Shown here one piece after another: positions 16,562-26,842 of a DNA stretch of 64,000 bases. Positions within the stretch are counted from its first letter, which is position 1; every line of letters begins with the position of its first letter. The notes under the pieces were generated by a model. It was given only the letters and a program-made list of their open reading frames with translations. It did no database searches and was not told where the DNA came from. The stretch is from Pedobacter suwonensis (GTDB lineage Bacteria; Bacteroidota; Bacteroidia; Sphingobacteriales; Sphingobacteriaceae): positions 116,970 to 180,969 of the forward strand of contig NZ_FOJM01000015.1 in NCBI RefSeq assembly GCF_900111825.1. The letters run 5' to 3'. The position numbers and the translations under genes were made by a program.

Positions 16562-19009
16562 ATGATAAGAATTTTATCGCTCCTGTTTTTTTGCGGATTT
16601 ACCAATATTATTTTAGCTCAGCAATCTACCATCACTGGTTTGGTTAAAGATAATAGCGGCCAACCTATTCCTTTTGCAACTGTTTATTTAAAAAATACCA
16701 CCAAAGGAACATCAGCAAATGTTGATGGAAAATATGCGTTAAAACTCAAAAATGGTCAATACACTTTAAGTTTTAGGGCTGTTGGTTATAAACAACAAGA
16801 TCATATTGTCAATTTATCTGCAGATCAATCGCTCAACGTTATCTTAACCTCAGAAAGTTATACGCTAGAAAACGTGGATATCACGGCCAGTGCTGAAGAT
16901 CCGGCCTATGCCATTATCCGAAAAGCCATTAAGGAACGAAAAGCACACTTGAATGAAGTTAAAGCGTTTAGCTGTGATGTATACATTAAAGGAGTGCAAA
17001 GGTTAAAAGGCGCACCTAAAAAATTCTTCGGTCAGGATATACAGAAAATTTTGGAACTTGACACTAACCGGAGGGGTATTATTTACCTTTCAGAATCACA
17101 GAGCAAATTTAATTTCAAACGGCCCAATGAGGTACACGAAGAAATGATTTCATCAAAAGTTGCCGGCCGAAACAATACATTCAGTTTTAATAAGGCATCC
17201 GATCTGATCATCGATTTTTACGACAATTACCTGCTTGAAAACAAATTGAGTACGAGAGGATACATTTCACCTATCGCAGATAATGCCCTTTTTTATTATA
17301 AATATAAATTATTAGGCGAAAGCAATGAAAACGGGGAAACTATCCATAAAATAGAAGTGATTCCACGTCGCGAGAACGACCCTATTTTCAGGGGAATTAT
17401 TTATATTATCGATAATAGCTGGAGAATTTACAATACCGATGTTTACCTCACTAAAAAAGCAGGCATCAATTTCATTGATACGCTGCACATCAGCCAGCAG
17501 TTTACCAAGGTTAATGAAGCGTATATGCCTACTGCCATTAACTTTAAATTTGGCGGTAATGTGCTGGGATTTAAAATAGACGGTTATTATGTTGGTATTT
17601 ACAGCAATTATAACCTTGATCCTAAATTCCCAAAACACTTTTTTAATGGGGAGATCTTAAAAGTTACCGAAATGGTAAATAAAAAAGATTCCATTTATTG
17701 GAAAAACAACAGGCCTATCCCGCTAACGGAAGACGAAAAGATCAACTACGTCAAAAAAGATAGCATAGCGAAACTAAAAGAATCGAAAAAATATCTCGAT
17801 TCTCTTGAAAGAGAAAATAACAAATTCGGAATAGGTAAGCTTTTGCTCAGGGGTGTAAGCATCAATGACCGGTACGATAAAGAGTATTGGAATTTCGACC
17901 CTGTATTAAAAGCTATATTTTACAACACAGTAGAAGGATTTGCCATAAAATATGGTGTTACCTATCGCAAGGATTTTGAGAACAGAAGATCTTATTCCAT
18001 CCGACCTGAGTTGAGATATGGTTTCGCCAACCAGAAGCTTACCGGAAGTCTGAGCGGAAGTTATTATTACAATCCACGTAAGCGGGCCAGTGTTGGCGCA
18101 TCATTCGGAAATGGGATATTCGACCTGAACAATCTGGGCTCTATGACACAGCTTGGCAATACCATTAACTCATTATTTTATGAAAAAAACTTTGCCAAAT
18201 TTTACGAAAAGAGTTTTATAAATATTAATACCACCCGCGAGCTCGTCTCCGGCCTTCAGGGAAGTTTGGCCTTGGATTACAGCAGGAATAAAAACCTCAC
18301 CAATAATACCAATTTCAAATTTATAGACGTTAAGGACCTCGAATTTACTTCGAACAACCCTTTCAGTCCAAATGAAGAGATACCGCTGTTCCCTACATAT
18401 AATTCTTTCAGCGCAACGGCAAGTTTAACCTATACCTTCGGGCAGCAGTATATCACCCGTCCGGATGGCAAGTTTTATACCGAATCGAAGTTCCCAAAAA
18501 TTACATTATTATATAAAAAAGGTTTTAATGGTGTATTGAATAGCGATATTGACTACGATTTTGTGAAGATGGAAGTTTCTCAAGACAGGATCGGGATGGG
18601 ATTATGGGGCTATACCTCCTTTTTGGCCGGTGTGGGTAAATTTTTGAACAACAAAAACATGTATTATCCTGACTTTAAACATTTCGCGGGTAACATTTCC
18701 ACTATTTTCCCTCCTAATATCAGAAAATTCCAGTACCTCGACTTCTATCAGTTTAGCACCAATCAACAATATTTCGAAGCGCACTTAGAACATAATTTTG
18801 CAGGTTTCTTTATGAATAAAATTCCCTTGTTGCGTAAAGCAAAACTGGAGGAATTTATTGGTGGAGGTTATTTATCGTCTCCCGAAAAAAGGAATTATAA
18901 AGAATTCTATTTCGGTATCCAACGTCTGGTATTGCGTGCCAGCTACGGCTTTGCCTATGACGGTGGACGTAAGTTGACGCAGGGATTCAGGATCGCGTAC
19001 GGATTCTAA
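16562..19009 (+). CDS. DUF5686 outer-membrane-type protein with carboxypeptidase-regulatory-like domain
   Basis: This 815-residue protein has a signal peptide (IRILSLLFFCGFTNIILAQQ). A CarboxypepD_reg-like domain at about 20-105 (ITGLVKDNSGQPIPFATVYL) is followed by a long region of the DUF5686 family. The C-terminal third alternates short strands and aromatic residues, and the chain ends in Phe (FRIAYGF), like an outer-membrane barrel. No TonB box or plug is evident. The function is unknown. The ATG at 16562 begins the signal peptide; an ATG at 16511 would add 17 unlikely residues and place the inverted repeat inside the gene. Confidence 0.82.
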   Translation: MIRILSLLFFCGFTNIILAQQSTITGLVKDNSGQPIPFATVYLKNTTKGTSANVDGKYALKLKNGQYTLSFRAVGYKQQDHIVNLSADQSLNVILTSESYTLENVDITASAEDPAYAIIRKAIKERKAHLNEVKAFSCDVYIKGVQRLKGAPKKFFGQDIQKILELDTNRRGIIYLSESQSKFNFKRPNEVHEEMISSKVAGRNNTFSFNKASDLIIDFYDNYLLENKLSTRGYISPIADNALFYYKYKLLGESNENGETIHKIEVIPRRENDPIFRGIIYIIDNSWRIYNTDVYLTKKAGINFIDTLHISQQFTKVNEAYMPTAINFKFGGNVLGFKIDGYYVGIYSNYNLDPKFPKHFFNGEILKVTEMVNKKDSIYWKNNRPIPLTEDEKINYVKKDSIAKLKESKKYLDSLERENNKFGIGKLLLRGVSINDRYDKEYWNFDPVLKAIFYNTVEGFAIKYGVTYRKDFENRRSYSIRPELRYGFANQKLTGSLSGSYYYNPRKRASVGASFGNGIFDLNNLGSMTQLGNTINSLFYEKNFAKFYEKSFININTTRELVSGLQGSLALDYSRNKNLTNNTNFKFIDVKDLEFTSNNPFSPNEEIPLFPTYNSFSATASLTYTFGQQYITRPDGKFYTESKFPKITLLYKKGFNGVLNSDIDYDFVKMEVSQDRIGMGLWGYTSFLAGVGKFLNNKNMYYPDFKHFAGNISTIFPPNIRKFQYLDFYQFSTNQQYFEAHLEHNFAGFFMNKIPLLRKAKLEEFIGGGYLSSPEKRNYKEFYFGIQRLVLRASYGFAYDGGRKLTQGFRIAYGF

Positions 19010-19195
19010 TATGGAAGATGTTTTATGTAAGATGGATGATGGCAGACAACACATTTTCCATCTTACTTTTTTATATAATTTATCTATTCAGTAAAGAAGT
19101 TGCTGAGCGGTCGGTTCGCAATCCATTCTACATTTTCCATTTTACATCATAAAAAAACCTTCCTTCTTAAGCCTTCTACCTTCAACCTTTTTTAC

Positions 19196-19203
19196 TATCT
19201 TTG
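19196..19203 (+). promoter_or_regulatory. -7 promoter element TATCTTTG of trhO
   Basis: Exact TAnnTTTG match 40 bases before the trhO ATG. It shows that the long upstream open frame from 19100 is not the real start. Confidence 0.55.
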
Positions 19204-19243
19204 CACCGCTTTAAACGCCGTTTGCAACGGTATCAACAGCGTT

Positions 19244-20179
19244 ATGAAAAAATATCAGACACTACTTTACTATTGCTATAGCTACATAGCAGAGGCAGAG
19301 CAATTTGCAGCCGATCATCTTAAATTTTGCAAATCTTTAGGTCTTGTTGGCCGTATCATCGTGGCCGACGAAGGTTTAAATGGTACCATATCGGGCACTC
19401 CGGAAGCCTGCGAAGCTTATATGAAAGCGATACATGCTGATGAAAGGTTCGCCAAAACAGAGTTTAAAATTGATGATGTAGAAGAGCTTTCATTTTTGAA
19501 AATGCATTGCCGTTACAAATCGGAAATTGTGCATTCTGGTTTAAGGGACACGACAATTATCGATCCCAACAAACAAACCGGTAAACATCTAGAACCGGTC
19601 GATTTCATGAAAATGAAGGATGAAGAGGATGTAGTAATCCTGGATGTACGTTCCAATTATGAACACAATCTTGGCAAATTTAAAAATGCGGTAACGCTCG
19701 ACATAGAGAATTTCCGTGATTTTCCTGAGCAGATTAACCAGCTTGCCCAATATAAAGACAAAAAAATACTTACTTATTGCACGGGTGGGATTAAATGCGA
19801 AAAAGCATCTGCCCTACTATTACACCATGGCTTTAACAATGTTTATCAATTACATGGTGGTATCATCAAATATGGCAAGGAAGCTGGCGGAAAAGATTTC
19901 GAAGGTAAATGTTACGTATTCGATAACCGAATAGCAGTGGATGTGAACCAGGTTAATCCAACAGTGGTTTCAGTTTGTTATAATTGCGGAGTTACGACAC
20001 CAAAAATGATTAACTGTGCCAATCCTGAGTGTAATGAGCATATTACCCAATGCGATGCCTGTGGAGAACAGCTTCAGGGCTGCTGCTCGGTAGCATGTAC
20101 AACCAATCCGCGCAAACGCCCTTACGATGGTACAGGTTACTATGTAAAGGTTCCGCAGCCGGTAGCGGTAAAAGGGTAA
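19244..20179 (+). CDS. trhO: tRNA uridine(34) hydroxylase, rhodanese type
   Basis: The 311-residue protein resembles the TrhO/YceA family, which hydroxylates uridine 34 in tRNA to 5-hydroxyuridine. An N-terminal UPF0176 domain (YYCYSYIAEAEQFAADH, then VADEGLNGTISG) is followed by a rhodanese domain with the active loop TYCTGGIKCEK (Cys near residue 178). A Cys-rich tail has eleven cysteines (CYNCGVTTPKMINC and later), probably zinc-binding. The ATG at 19244 starts at the conserved KKYQTLLYY; the upstream extension lies before the promoter. Confidence 0.92.
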   Translation: MKKYQTLLYYCYSYIAEAEQFAADHLKFCKSLGLVGRIIVADEGLNGTISGTPEACEAYMKAIHADERFAKTEFKIDDVEELSFLKMHCRYKSEIVHSGLRDTTIIDPNKQTGKHLEPVDFMKMKDEEDVVILDVRSNYEHNLGKFKNAVTLDIENFRDFPEQINQLAQYKDKKILTYCTGGIKCEKASALLLHHGFNNVYQLHGGIIKYGKEAGGKDFEGKCYVFDNRIAVDVNQVNPTVVSVCYNCGVTTPKMINCANPECNEHITQCDACGEQLQGCCSVACTTNPRKRPYDGTGYYVKVPQPVAVKG

Positions 20180-20568
20180 AGAAATTAATAGAAAGATTGT
20201 CATCTCGACTGGAACGCAGTGAAATAGAGAGCTCTGTTGAAACAGATTTAGCTTCGCTGAGCACTTACGTGCTTCTCGATTTCATTGCACCCGATTTGCA
20301 AATAAAATATTTTATTTTTGGTTCATGGACGGTCAAGAACTAGCCAGTGTAGCGGGCTGATCCTTTAGGTTTAGTGCGCTACTTCCTTAAATGTTATATC
20401 ACTTATATCGATTTAATGCAATAAATTACCCCTCGAAATGTCGGCAATTTTAGGAACTACTAAAATTTCGATCTTTTCATGCTTGAATCCTTAACATCCA
20501 TCACCTCTCGCATGTTCTAACAATTTTTCTTTACTTTGTGGCATAATGGGTGTACCCAATATCACTTT
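20180..20568. other. Spacer between trhO and the PUL regulator, with REP-like text
   Basis: Positions 20199-20290 resemble the GAGAAATCT palindrome family seen at 5312 (TCTCGACTGGAACGCAGTG, then CTTCTCGATTTCATTGCA). A weaker hairpin with arms GTAGCG and CGCTAC lies at about 20349-20382. No gene is seen. TTACTTTG at 20531-20538 resembles a -7 element with one mismatch. Confidence 0.45.
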
Positions 20569-23448
20569 ATGCTAAACTACTTCAGGCTTTTACTATTATT
20601 ATTCTGCGTTACTATAACCAGCGCCGCATCAGAAATTAAAAGTATTGGCGTTCCTTACATTGAAAATTATCCAAAAGCGGTTTATGCGTCAGGAAATCAG
20701 AACTGGAGCATAGCCAAAGATAAAAATGGTGTAATGTACTTTGGCAATGCGGAAGGATTGTTAACTTTCGATGGACGTTACTGGCAGAAATACCAAATGC
20801 CGAACAGGCAGATTGTTAGAGCTGTAGCAACCGATAAAAGTGGAAAAATTTATACCGGTAGTTTTGGCGAATTTGGTTACTGGGCAATTAAAAACAATAA
20901 ATTAAGCTACCATTCACTTACCAATCTGCTGCCGAAAGGGATAAAAATAGATGATGAGGTATGGAAAATCTATGTTGATCCGGATAGGATAATCTTCCAG
21001 TCCTTTTCCAAAATATTTATTTATAGAAATAATAAAATAGAGGTGATAAAGTCACCGGCATCGTTTCTATTTCTGCATAAGGTAAATAACAGGTACTTTA
21101 TAGAAGTGCTGGAAAAAGGCTTATTTGAACTGCTCGGCAACAAGTTAGTCTATATTCCCAATAGTGACAAACTAGGCAAAGAGGGTATATTATCTATTCT
21201 TCCCTATAAGCATACTGGCCTGATCATTGGGACAAGCAAACAGGGATTGTTTACTTATGATGGTAAAGATTTTAGGCCTTTAAATACTCCCGCTAATAAT
21301 TACCTGAAAACCTACCAGCTTAACAATGGAGTAAGTTTGTTGGGCAAGTATTTCGCATATGGTACCATTCTTAACGGCTTGATCATAATCGATGAAAATG
21401 GAAAAATTGTGCAGCGGATCAATAAATCTAGCGGTTTGCAGAATAATACGGTTTTAAGCTTATACGCGGATAACGAGCAAAATCTATGGACAGGACTGGA
21501 CAACGGAATCGACCGGATAGAACTGAATTCACCCTTATATTTCTACTTCGATAAAACTGGTCAGTTTGGAACGGTCTATTCCAGTATTATTTTCAACAAT
21601 AAAATCTACTTAGGCACTAATCAAGGGCTGTTTTACAGCGAGTGGTCGCCAGACAATCTTTTGCCTTTCAATTTCCGTTTAATTCCTAATTCGCAGGGTC
21701 AGGTTTGGGAGCTGACAATTATCGATAATGAGCTAATTTGCGGTCATAACAGCGGTACCTTTAAAGTTTTGGGAGATAAAATAGAATGGATATCGAGGTC
21801 GACAGGTGGCTGGACCATCAAAAAACTAAATTCAAATCCAAATTACCTTGTTCAGGGAACTTATACAGGCTTATCTTTATTTACTAAATCGCCAGGTTCT
21901 GGATTAAAGTTCGCGACTAAAATAGCGGGCTTTCAAGCGCCTTCCAGATATGTTGAACAAGATAACAGAGGAGATATCTGGGTTGGACATGCCTATAAAG
22001 GTCTATTTAAATTAAGCCTTAGCCCCGATTACACCAGGGTAACGAGCACTAAATACTTCGATGAGAAAAATGGCTTACCTGGTAATTATAACATTAACAT
22101 TTTCAACCTGGAGAATAAAATTGTTTTTTCGTCTGATGTCGGCTTTTATACCTATGATGAACTCAGCAACAAATTCACCAAATATGAGGCACTCAATAAA
22201 AGCCTGGGCTCATTCGAAACTTCCAACAAAATCATCCCCGCAGGCAGTAAAAAATACTGGTTTATTAATCATGGCAAAACGGCGATGGTTAACTTTAGTG
22301 AGCCGGGCAAGGTAGAAATAGATTCTAATCAATTCAGCATTTTGGATGGCCGGATGGTGCAATACTATGAAAATATCAGTCGCATCAGTAACTCCATTTA
22401 TCTCATCAGTGTTGATGACGGTTTTGTAATCTATAACCCTACTGAACAGCTCAACCAGGAAAAGAAAAAACTACCCTCTGTTTTAATCAGACGGGTAGAA
22501 GATATTACTGACAAATTCTCACTAATCAGTGAAGGTGGAAATAGCAACGAAGAAGCAGAAATCCATAATAGCAGAAACAATATCCGCATCTCTTATGCGC
22601 TACCTTATTACAGACAAGCTAAAGTGAAATACCAGTTTTATCTGGAAGGCTATTCACACAGCTGGTCTGATTGGTCTTCGGCTACGCAAAAAGATTTCAC
22701 CAATTTAAGCGCAGGCACTTATACTTTTAAAGTGAGGGCAAAAGTTGACGATAATACAATTAGTAATGAAACAATTTATACATTTACCATCCTACGACCA
22801 TGGTATTTGAGCAATTGGGCTATTTTATTATATACCATCCTGTTTGTGGCAGTTTTAATTTTGGGTAAAAAAATATACGAAAAGAAACTGCAGCGAGATA
22901 GTCAGAAAATTACCGATCGTTTAAAAGCAGAGCAGGAAGAAAAATTGAGGCAGGAAGCTGAAATAAGCGAAAAGCAGATTATTAAATTACAAACGGAAAA
23001 ACTCCAGGCTGAACTTGCTTCGAAGAATAGGGAGTTGGCTAATTCTGCAATGACATTGGTATACAAAAACGAGTTGCTTCAAAAACTGGCTGACGACATT
23101 ACCAAGTTAAAGGATGAAAATGGTAAGAAACTTTCGGAAGAGCAGACCCGTAAAATACAAAAGGTGATCAACGACGGGATGAATGATGAACGCGACTGGC
23201 ACCTGTTCGAGAACAGTTTTAACGAAGCCCATGAGAGCTTCTTTAAAAAGTTAAAAGCCCAGCATCCTGATCTGGTCCCGAATGATCTAAAACTATGTGC
23301 TTATTTAAGGATGAACATGAGCAGTAAGGAAATGTCGTCGTTATTGAATATCAGTTTAAGAGGAGTTGAAATTCGCCGATACCGTTTACGTAAAAAACTC
23401 GAGGTGCCACACGACAAAAATTTAACCGAATTTTTAATGGAACTCTAG
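20569..23448 (+). CDS. Transmembrane propeller / Y_Y_Y / HTH transcriptional regulator
   Basis: This 959-residue protein has a signal peptide and a long periplasmic region of two-component-regulator propeller repeats (about 40-640; for example LWTGLDNGIDRIEL and IWVGHAYKGLFKL). A Y_Y_Y domain follows at about 669-740 (YQFYLEGYSHSWSDW), then one membrane segment at 744-767 and a coiled coil. The C-terminal HTH of LuxR type lies at about 902-959 (MSSKEMSSLLNISLRGVEI). There is no kinase or receiver domain, so it is a one-component membrane regulator rather than a hybrid two-component system. It stands directly upstream of susC on the same strand and most likely controls the locus. The ATG at 20569 is chosen over an in-frame TTG at 20536. 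Confidence 0.9.
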   Translation: MLNYFRLLLLLFCVTITSAASEIKSIGVPYIENYPKAVYASGNQNWSIAKDKNGVMYFGNAEGLLTFDGRYWQKYQMPNRQIVRAVATDKSGKIYTGSFGEFGYWAIKNNKLSYHSLTNLLPKGIKIDDEVWKIYVDPDRIIFQSFSKIFIYRNNKIEVIKSPASFLFLHKVNNRYFIEVLEKGLFELLGNKLVYIPNSDKLGKEGILSILPYKHTGLIIGTSKQGLFTYDGKDFRPLNTPANNYLKTYQLNNGVSLLGKYFAYGTILNGLIIIDENGKIVQRINKSSGLQNNTVLSLYADNEQNLWTGLDNGIDRIELNSPLYFYFDKTGQFGTVYSSIIFNNKIYLGTNQGLFYSEWSPDNLLPFNFRLIPNSQGQVWELTIIDNELICGHNSGTFKVLGDKIEWISRSTGGWTIKKLNSNPNYLVQGTYTGLSLFTKSPGSGLKFATKIAGFQAPSRYVEQDNRGDIWVGHAYKGLFKLSLSPDYTRVTSTKYFDEKNGLPGNYNINIFNLENKIVFSSDVGFYTYDELSNKFTKYEALNKSLGSFETSNKIIPAGSKKYWFINHGKTAMVNFSEPGKVEIDSNQFSILDGRMVQYYENISRISNSIYLISVDDGFVIYNPTEQLNQEKKKLPSVLIRRVEDITDKFSLISEGGNSNEEAEIHNSRNNIRISYALPYYRQAKVKYQFYLEGYSHSWSDWSSATQKDFTNLSAGTYTFKVRAKVDDNTISNETIYTFTILRPWYLSNWAILLYTILFVAVLILGKKIYEKKLQRDSQKITDRLKAEQEEKLRQEAEISEKQIIKLQTEKLQAELASKNRELANSAMTLVYKNELLQKLADDITKLKDENGKKLSEEQTRKIQKVINDGMNDERDWHLFENSFNEAHESFFKKLKAQHPDLVPNDLKLCAYLRMNMSSKEMSSLLNISLRGVEIRRYRLRKKLEVPHDKNLTEFLMEL

Positions 23449-23819
23449 CCTTTTGATTTCATTTTTTTAATTATCATCCATGCAAAGACAACACATCATC
23501 ATTAAACGATTATTATTTTAAGAAATCGTTTTCGCGGCTTTTTACGATTTTTCAGTTCGTTAGGGACTACATCATTACCTCTCATCACAATTTTGCAACC
23601 CCCACAAAATACTTGGTGTACTTTTTACACAAAGCAAGATACTAACATTCCATTAAAACTGAAAAAAACTCTGTTTTTGACCTGAAATCGCGTTTGGTTT
23701 ATTTGCCTTCGAAACTCCAAAGGCTACGATGATGTATTAATGTAGAGGTAAAATCACTTGCACATCTACCAAAACAACCCCACATTTAACTAACAATTAA
23801 ACTAAATTTATAATAAAGC
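23449..23819 (+). promoter_or_regulatory. Regulatory region upstream of susC
   Basis: A 371-base gene-free stretch between the regulator and susC. A plausible promoter is TTTG (23676-23679), a 19-base spacer and TTATTTG (23699-23705), giving a leader of more than 100 bases. AAACGAT and ATCGTTT form a short inverted repeat near 23505-23530 and could be a regulator site. Both calls are tentative. Confidence 0.35.
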
Positions 23820-26800
23820 ATGAAAAGAATCTTTACAAGAATTTCTGTTCTCGCTGCATTTTGTTTGCTAACAATTAACGTAGCATTAGCGCAAAACATT
23901 ACTGTAAAAGGTAAGGTAATCGATGGCGGTGACAAGACCCCATTACCTGGCGTATCTATTTTAATTAAAGGCACACAAAGTGGCACCCAAACAGATGTAA
24001 ATGGCAACTACTCTATTAGCGCGCCGGCCAACGCTACATTAGTATTCAACTTTGTAGGCTACACAGCAGCTGAGCAAGCTGTAAACAATCAAACTACCAT
24101 TAATGTATCATTGGCATCTTCTACACAGCAATTAGAGCAGGTTGTGGTGGTAGGTTATGGTACACAAAGAAAAATTGATGTAACTGGATCTGTAGGAAAT
24201 GTTAAAGGAGAAGATATTTCCAAACAACCATCAGTTAACCCGGTAAGTGCATTACAAGGAAAAGTTGCAGGAGTTTCCATCACAAACGTAGGAACTCCAG
24301 GTGCATCACCTAAAATTACAATTAGGGGGACTGGAACCATTTATGGAAATACCGGCGTTTTATACGTAGTAGATGGTGTTTGGTATGATGACATTAACTT
24401 CTTAAATCCTGCAGACATCGCAAACATTAGCATCTTAAAAGATGCTTCTTCGCAATCTATTTATGGTATCAGAGCTGCGAATGGTGTCGTTTTGGTTACC
24501 ACCAATAAAGGAAAACGAGGAGATGCTGTTATCAACTATAACGGAACTGTAGGTTTTCAAAAAGTAACCAACCAGGTTGAGATGGCAAATGCATCGGAAT
24601 ATGCTACTGCCGTAAATGAGGCTTACAGCTTATTAAATCCACCAGTCGCTCCTTTATTCGCAAATACTAATTTAGGCGAAGGCACAAACTGGTACGATGT
24701 CATTTTAAGGGATGCTTTGGTGACCAACCATCAGCTATCAGTAAGTGGTGGAACAGAAAAGTCTACTTATAACCTATCTCTCGGTTACTTAGATCAGGAT
24801 GGTATTGTAAAAAACAATAACTATAAAAGATACACTGCGAGGTTATCAAACGATTTTCAAATTTTTGACCCCTTAAAGGTGGGGTATAATGTTACCGCTA
24901 CCTCTAGCAAATCTAAGGATGCTCCTTCAGGTATTTTTAGGGCATTGTATGCCGCATCTCCGGTTGTACCCGTATTTAATGCTGATGGAAGCTATGGCGA
25001 TCCAAATGCATTTAACCTTGGTAATGGAAGTAACATGAATCCTCAGGCTACGCTTGATTTTTTTAATCAAAATACAACAAAGTATAAGGTTACCGGAAAT
25101 GTTTATGCAGAATTAAAATTCCTAAAGAACTTTACCTTTAAAACAAGCTTTGGTGGTGATTTTGGCCAGGAAGAAGTTAGGGGATATGTAGGAGTTTACA
25201 AAGCAAGTAATACCCAGCAAAATACAAACAGTAAACTGGATATAGATCGCGTTGAAAACAGAAACTGGATTATTGAAAATACGTTAACATATGATAAAAA
25301 ATGGGCGGATCATAGTTTAACGGTTTTGTTGGGACAAACTGCTCAGCGCAATAAACTTTATGCAATTAATGCCGACGCATTAAACGTACCATATACTTCA
25401 GAAGGAGATCTGTATCTGGCTTTAGGTAATGCAGCTAGCAGAAGTATAGTAGACAGGGGCGAATTATCAACCTTTGCATCTTATTTCGCCAGGGTAAATT
25501 ATGGCTACAAAAACAAATATTTAATCAATGCATCTGTTAGAAGAGATGGTGCTTCTCAGTTTTTTGGCTCTAACAATCTTTGGGGCAACTTCCCTTCAAT
25601 TGGTGCAGGTTGGGTAATCAGCAATGAAGATTTTATGAAAGACCAAAAAATCTTTAGCAATTTAAAACTAAGGGGAAGCTGGGGTAAAGTTGGAAACGCC
25701 GGCGTTCCTTTCAACCCTTCTACCGAAACTGTAGATCAAACGCCAAGCTTAGTTGCTATTTTTGGTGGTATACCATATACCGGTGCAAGCGTCAGAATGC
25801 TGGTACCACCTACGTTATTCTGGGAAAGAAGCGCTGGTACAGATATAGGTCTGGAAATGGGCTTTTTAAATAACAGATTAACAGTTGAAGCTGATTATTA
25901 TAACAGAAAAACGGAACAGGCTATTTTCGATATTCCAATATTTAAAAATTTAGGAACTGTTAATGGTCGGTTAATTGCAAACCAAGCCGATATTCGAAAC
26001 CGCGGATTTGAATTTTTAGCAACTTGGGCAGATAAAACAACTGGAGGTTTTAACTATTCAATCAGCGGCAACGTCGGAATTAATAACAATAAAGTTATGA
26101 ATGTTACCTCCGGTGATAATCCCATTTATAGCGGTGGTGCAGGTCTGACAAGTGGGTATTTATCTACGAGAACAGTTAATAACCGTCCGATTGGAGAGTT
26201 TTTCGGCTATCAGGTTATAGGTGTTTTCCAAACAGATGCTGAAGCTGCTGCTTGGCCGGGTTTCAAAAAAGGAGATTTCAAATATGCTGATATCAATAAC
26301 GATGGTGTAATTGATTTAAAAGATAGAGTTGTTCTAGGAAATCCAAATCCTAAATTTACCTATGGCTTAAATACAAATTTCGCCTACAAAAACTTCGATC
26401 TAACCTTAGATATTCAAGGTGTTGCAGATGTCGATGTATTTAATGCTAATCTCAGCAACCGTTTTGGTAATGAAAACTACACCAAAGATTTCTTTGATCA
26501 CCGCTGGACTGGTCCAGGTACATCTAACACCTATGCGTCAGCAAATTTAGCAGGAGGCCTAAACAATGCACCGAGCTCTTTTTATGTAGAAAAGGGTGAT
26601 TATATCCGATTAAGAAATATCCAACTGGGTTATAGCTTGCCAACTGCAATTGTTAATAAGTGGAAAATGCAAAGGCTTAGAGTATTCTTAAATGCTCAAA
26701 ATGCTGTAAACATATTTGGCTATAAAGGCTTCAGTCCTGAAGTGGGTGGAGTGCCAACCAGTGCAGGTATAGATACAAACGTTTATCCTTTGTTCGCGAC

Positions 26801-26831
26801 TTATAATTTCGGAGTTAACGTAACTTTCTAA
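23820..26831 (+). CDS. SusC/RagA-family TonB-linked outer-membrane transporter
   Basis: The 1003-residue protein imports oligosaccharides across the outer membrane with its SusD partner, using TonB energy. It has a signal peptide (to about residue 24), a CarboxypepD_reg-like domain (ITVKGKVIDGGDKTPLPGVS), the family motif LEQVVVVGYGTQRK and a plug domain (VDGVWYDDINFLNPADIANI). A 22-strand-type barrel follows, ending in Phe (FGVNVTF). Length is normal for SusC. It is the first gene of the transport pair; susD follows after 11 bases. The substrate is inferred only from the enzyme genes downstream. Confidence 0.96.
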   Translation: MKRIFTRISVLAAFCLLTINVALAQNITVKGKVIDGGDKTPLPGVSILIKGTQSGTQTDVNGNYSISAPANATLVFNFVGYTAAEQAVNNQTTINVSLASSTQQLEQVVVVGYGTQRKIDVTGSVGNVKGEDISKQPSVNPVSALQGKVAGVSITNVGTPGASPKITIRGTGTIYGNTGVLYVVDGVWYDDINFLNPADIANISILKDASSQSIYGIRAANGVVLVTTNKGKRGDAVINYNGTVGFQKVTNQVEMANASEYATAVNEAYSLLNPPVAPLFANTNLGEGTNWYDVILRDALVTNHQLSVSGGTEKSTYNLSLGYLDQDGIVKNNNYKRYTARLSNDFQIFDPLKVGYNVTATSSKSKDAPSGIFRALYAASPVVPVFNADGSYGDPNAFNLGNGSNMNPQATLDFFNQNTTKYKVTGNVYAELKFLKNFTFKTSFGGDFGQEEVRGYVGVYKASNTQQNTNSKLDIDRVENRNWIIENTLTYDKKWADHSLTVLLGQTAQRNKLYAINADALNVPYTSEGDLYLALGNAASRSIVDRGELSTFASYFARVNYGYKNKYLINASVRRDGASQFFGSNNLWGNFPSIGAGWVISNEDFMKDQKIFSNLKLRGSWGKVGNAGVPFNPSTETVDQTPSLVAIFGGIPYTGASVRMLVPPTLFWERSAGTDIGLEMGFLNNRLTVEADYYNRKTEQAIFDIPIFKNLGTVNGRLIANQADIRNRGFEFLATWADKTTGGFNYSISGNVGINNNKVMNVTSGDNPIYSGGAGLTSGYLSTRTVNNRPIGEFFGYQVIGVFQTDAEAAAWPGFKKGDFKYADINNDGVIDLKDRVVLGNPNPKFTYGLNTNFAYKNFDLTLDIQGVADVDVFNANLSNRFGNENYTKDFFDHRWTGPGTSNTYASANLAGGLNNAPSSFYVEKGDYIRLRNIQLGYSLPTAIVNKWKMQRLRVFLNAQNAVNIFGYKGFSPEVGGVPTSAGIDTNVYPLFATYNFGVNVTF

Positions 26832-26842
26832 TCGACATCAAA

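Noticed and set aside
19100..19243. N-terminal extension of trhO
   Set aside because: The extension precedes the TATCTTTG promoter element and the conserved N-terminus begins at 19244.
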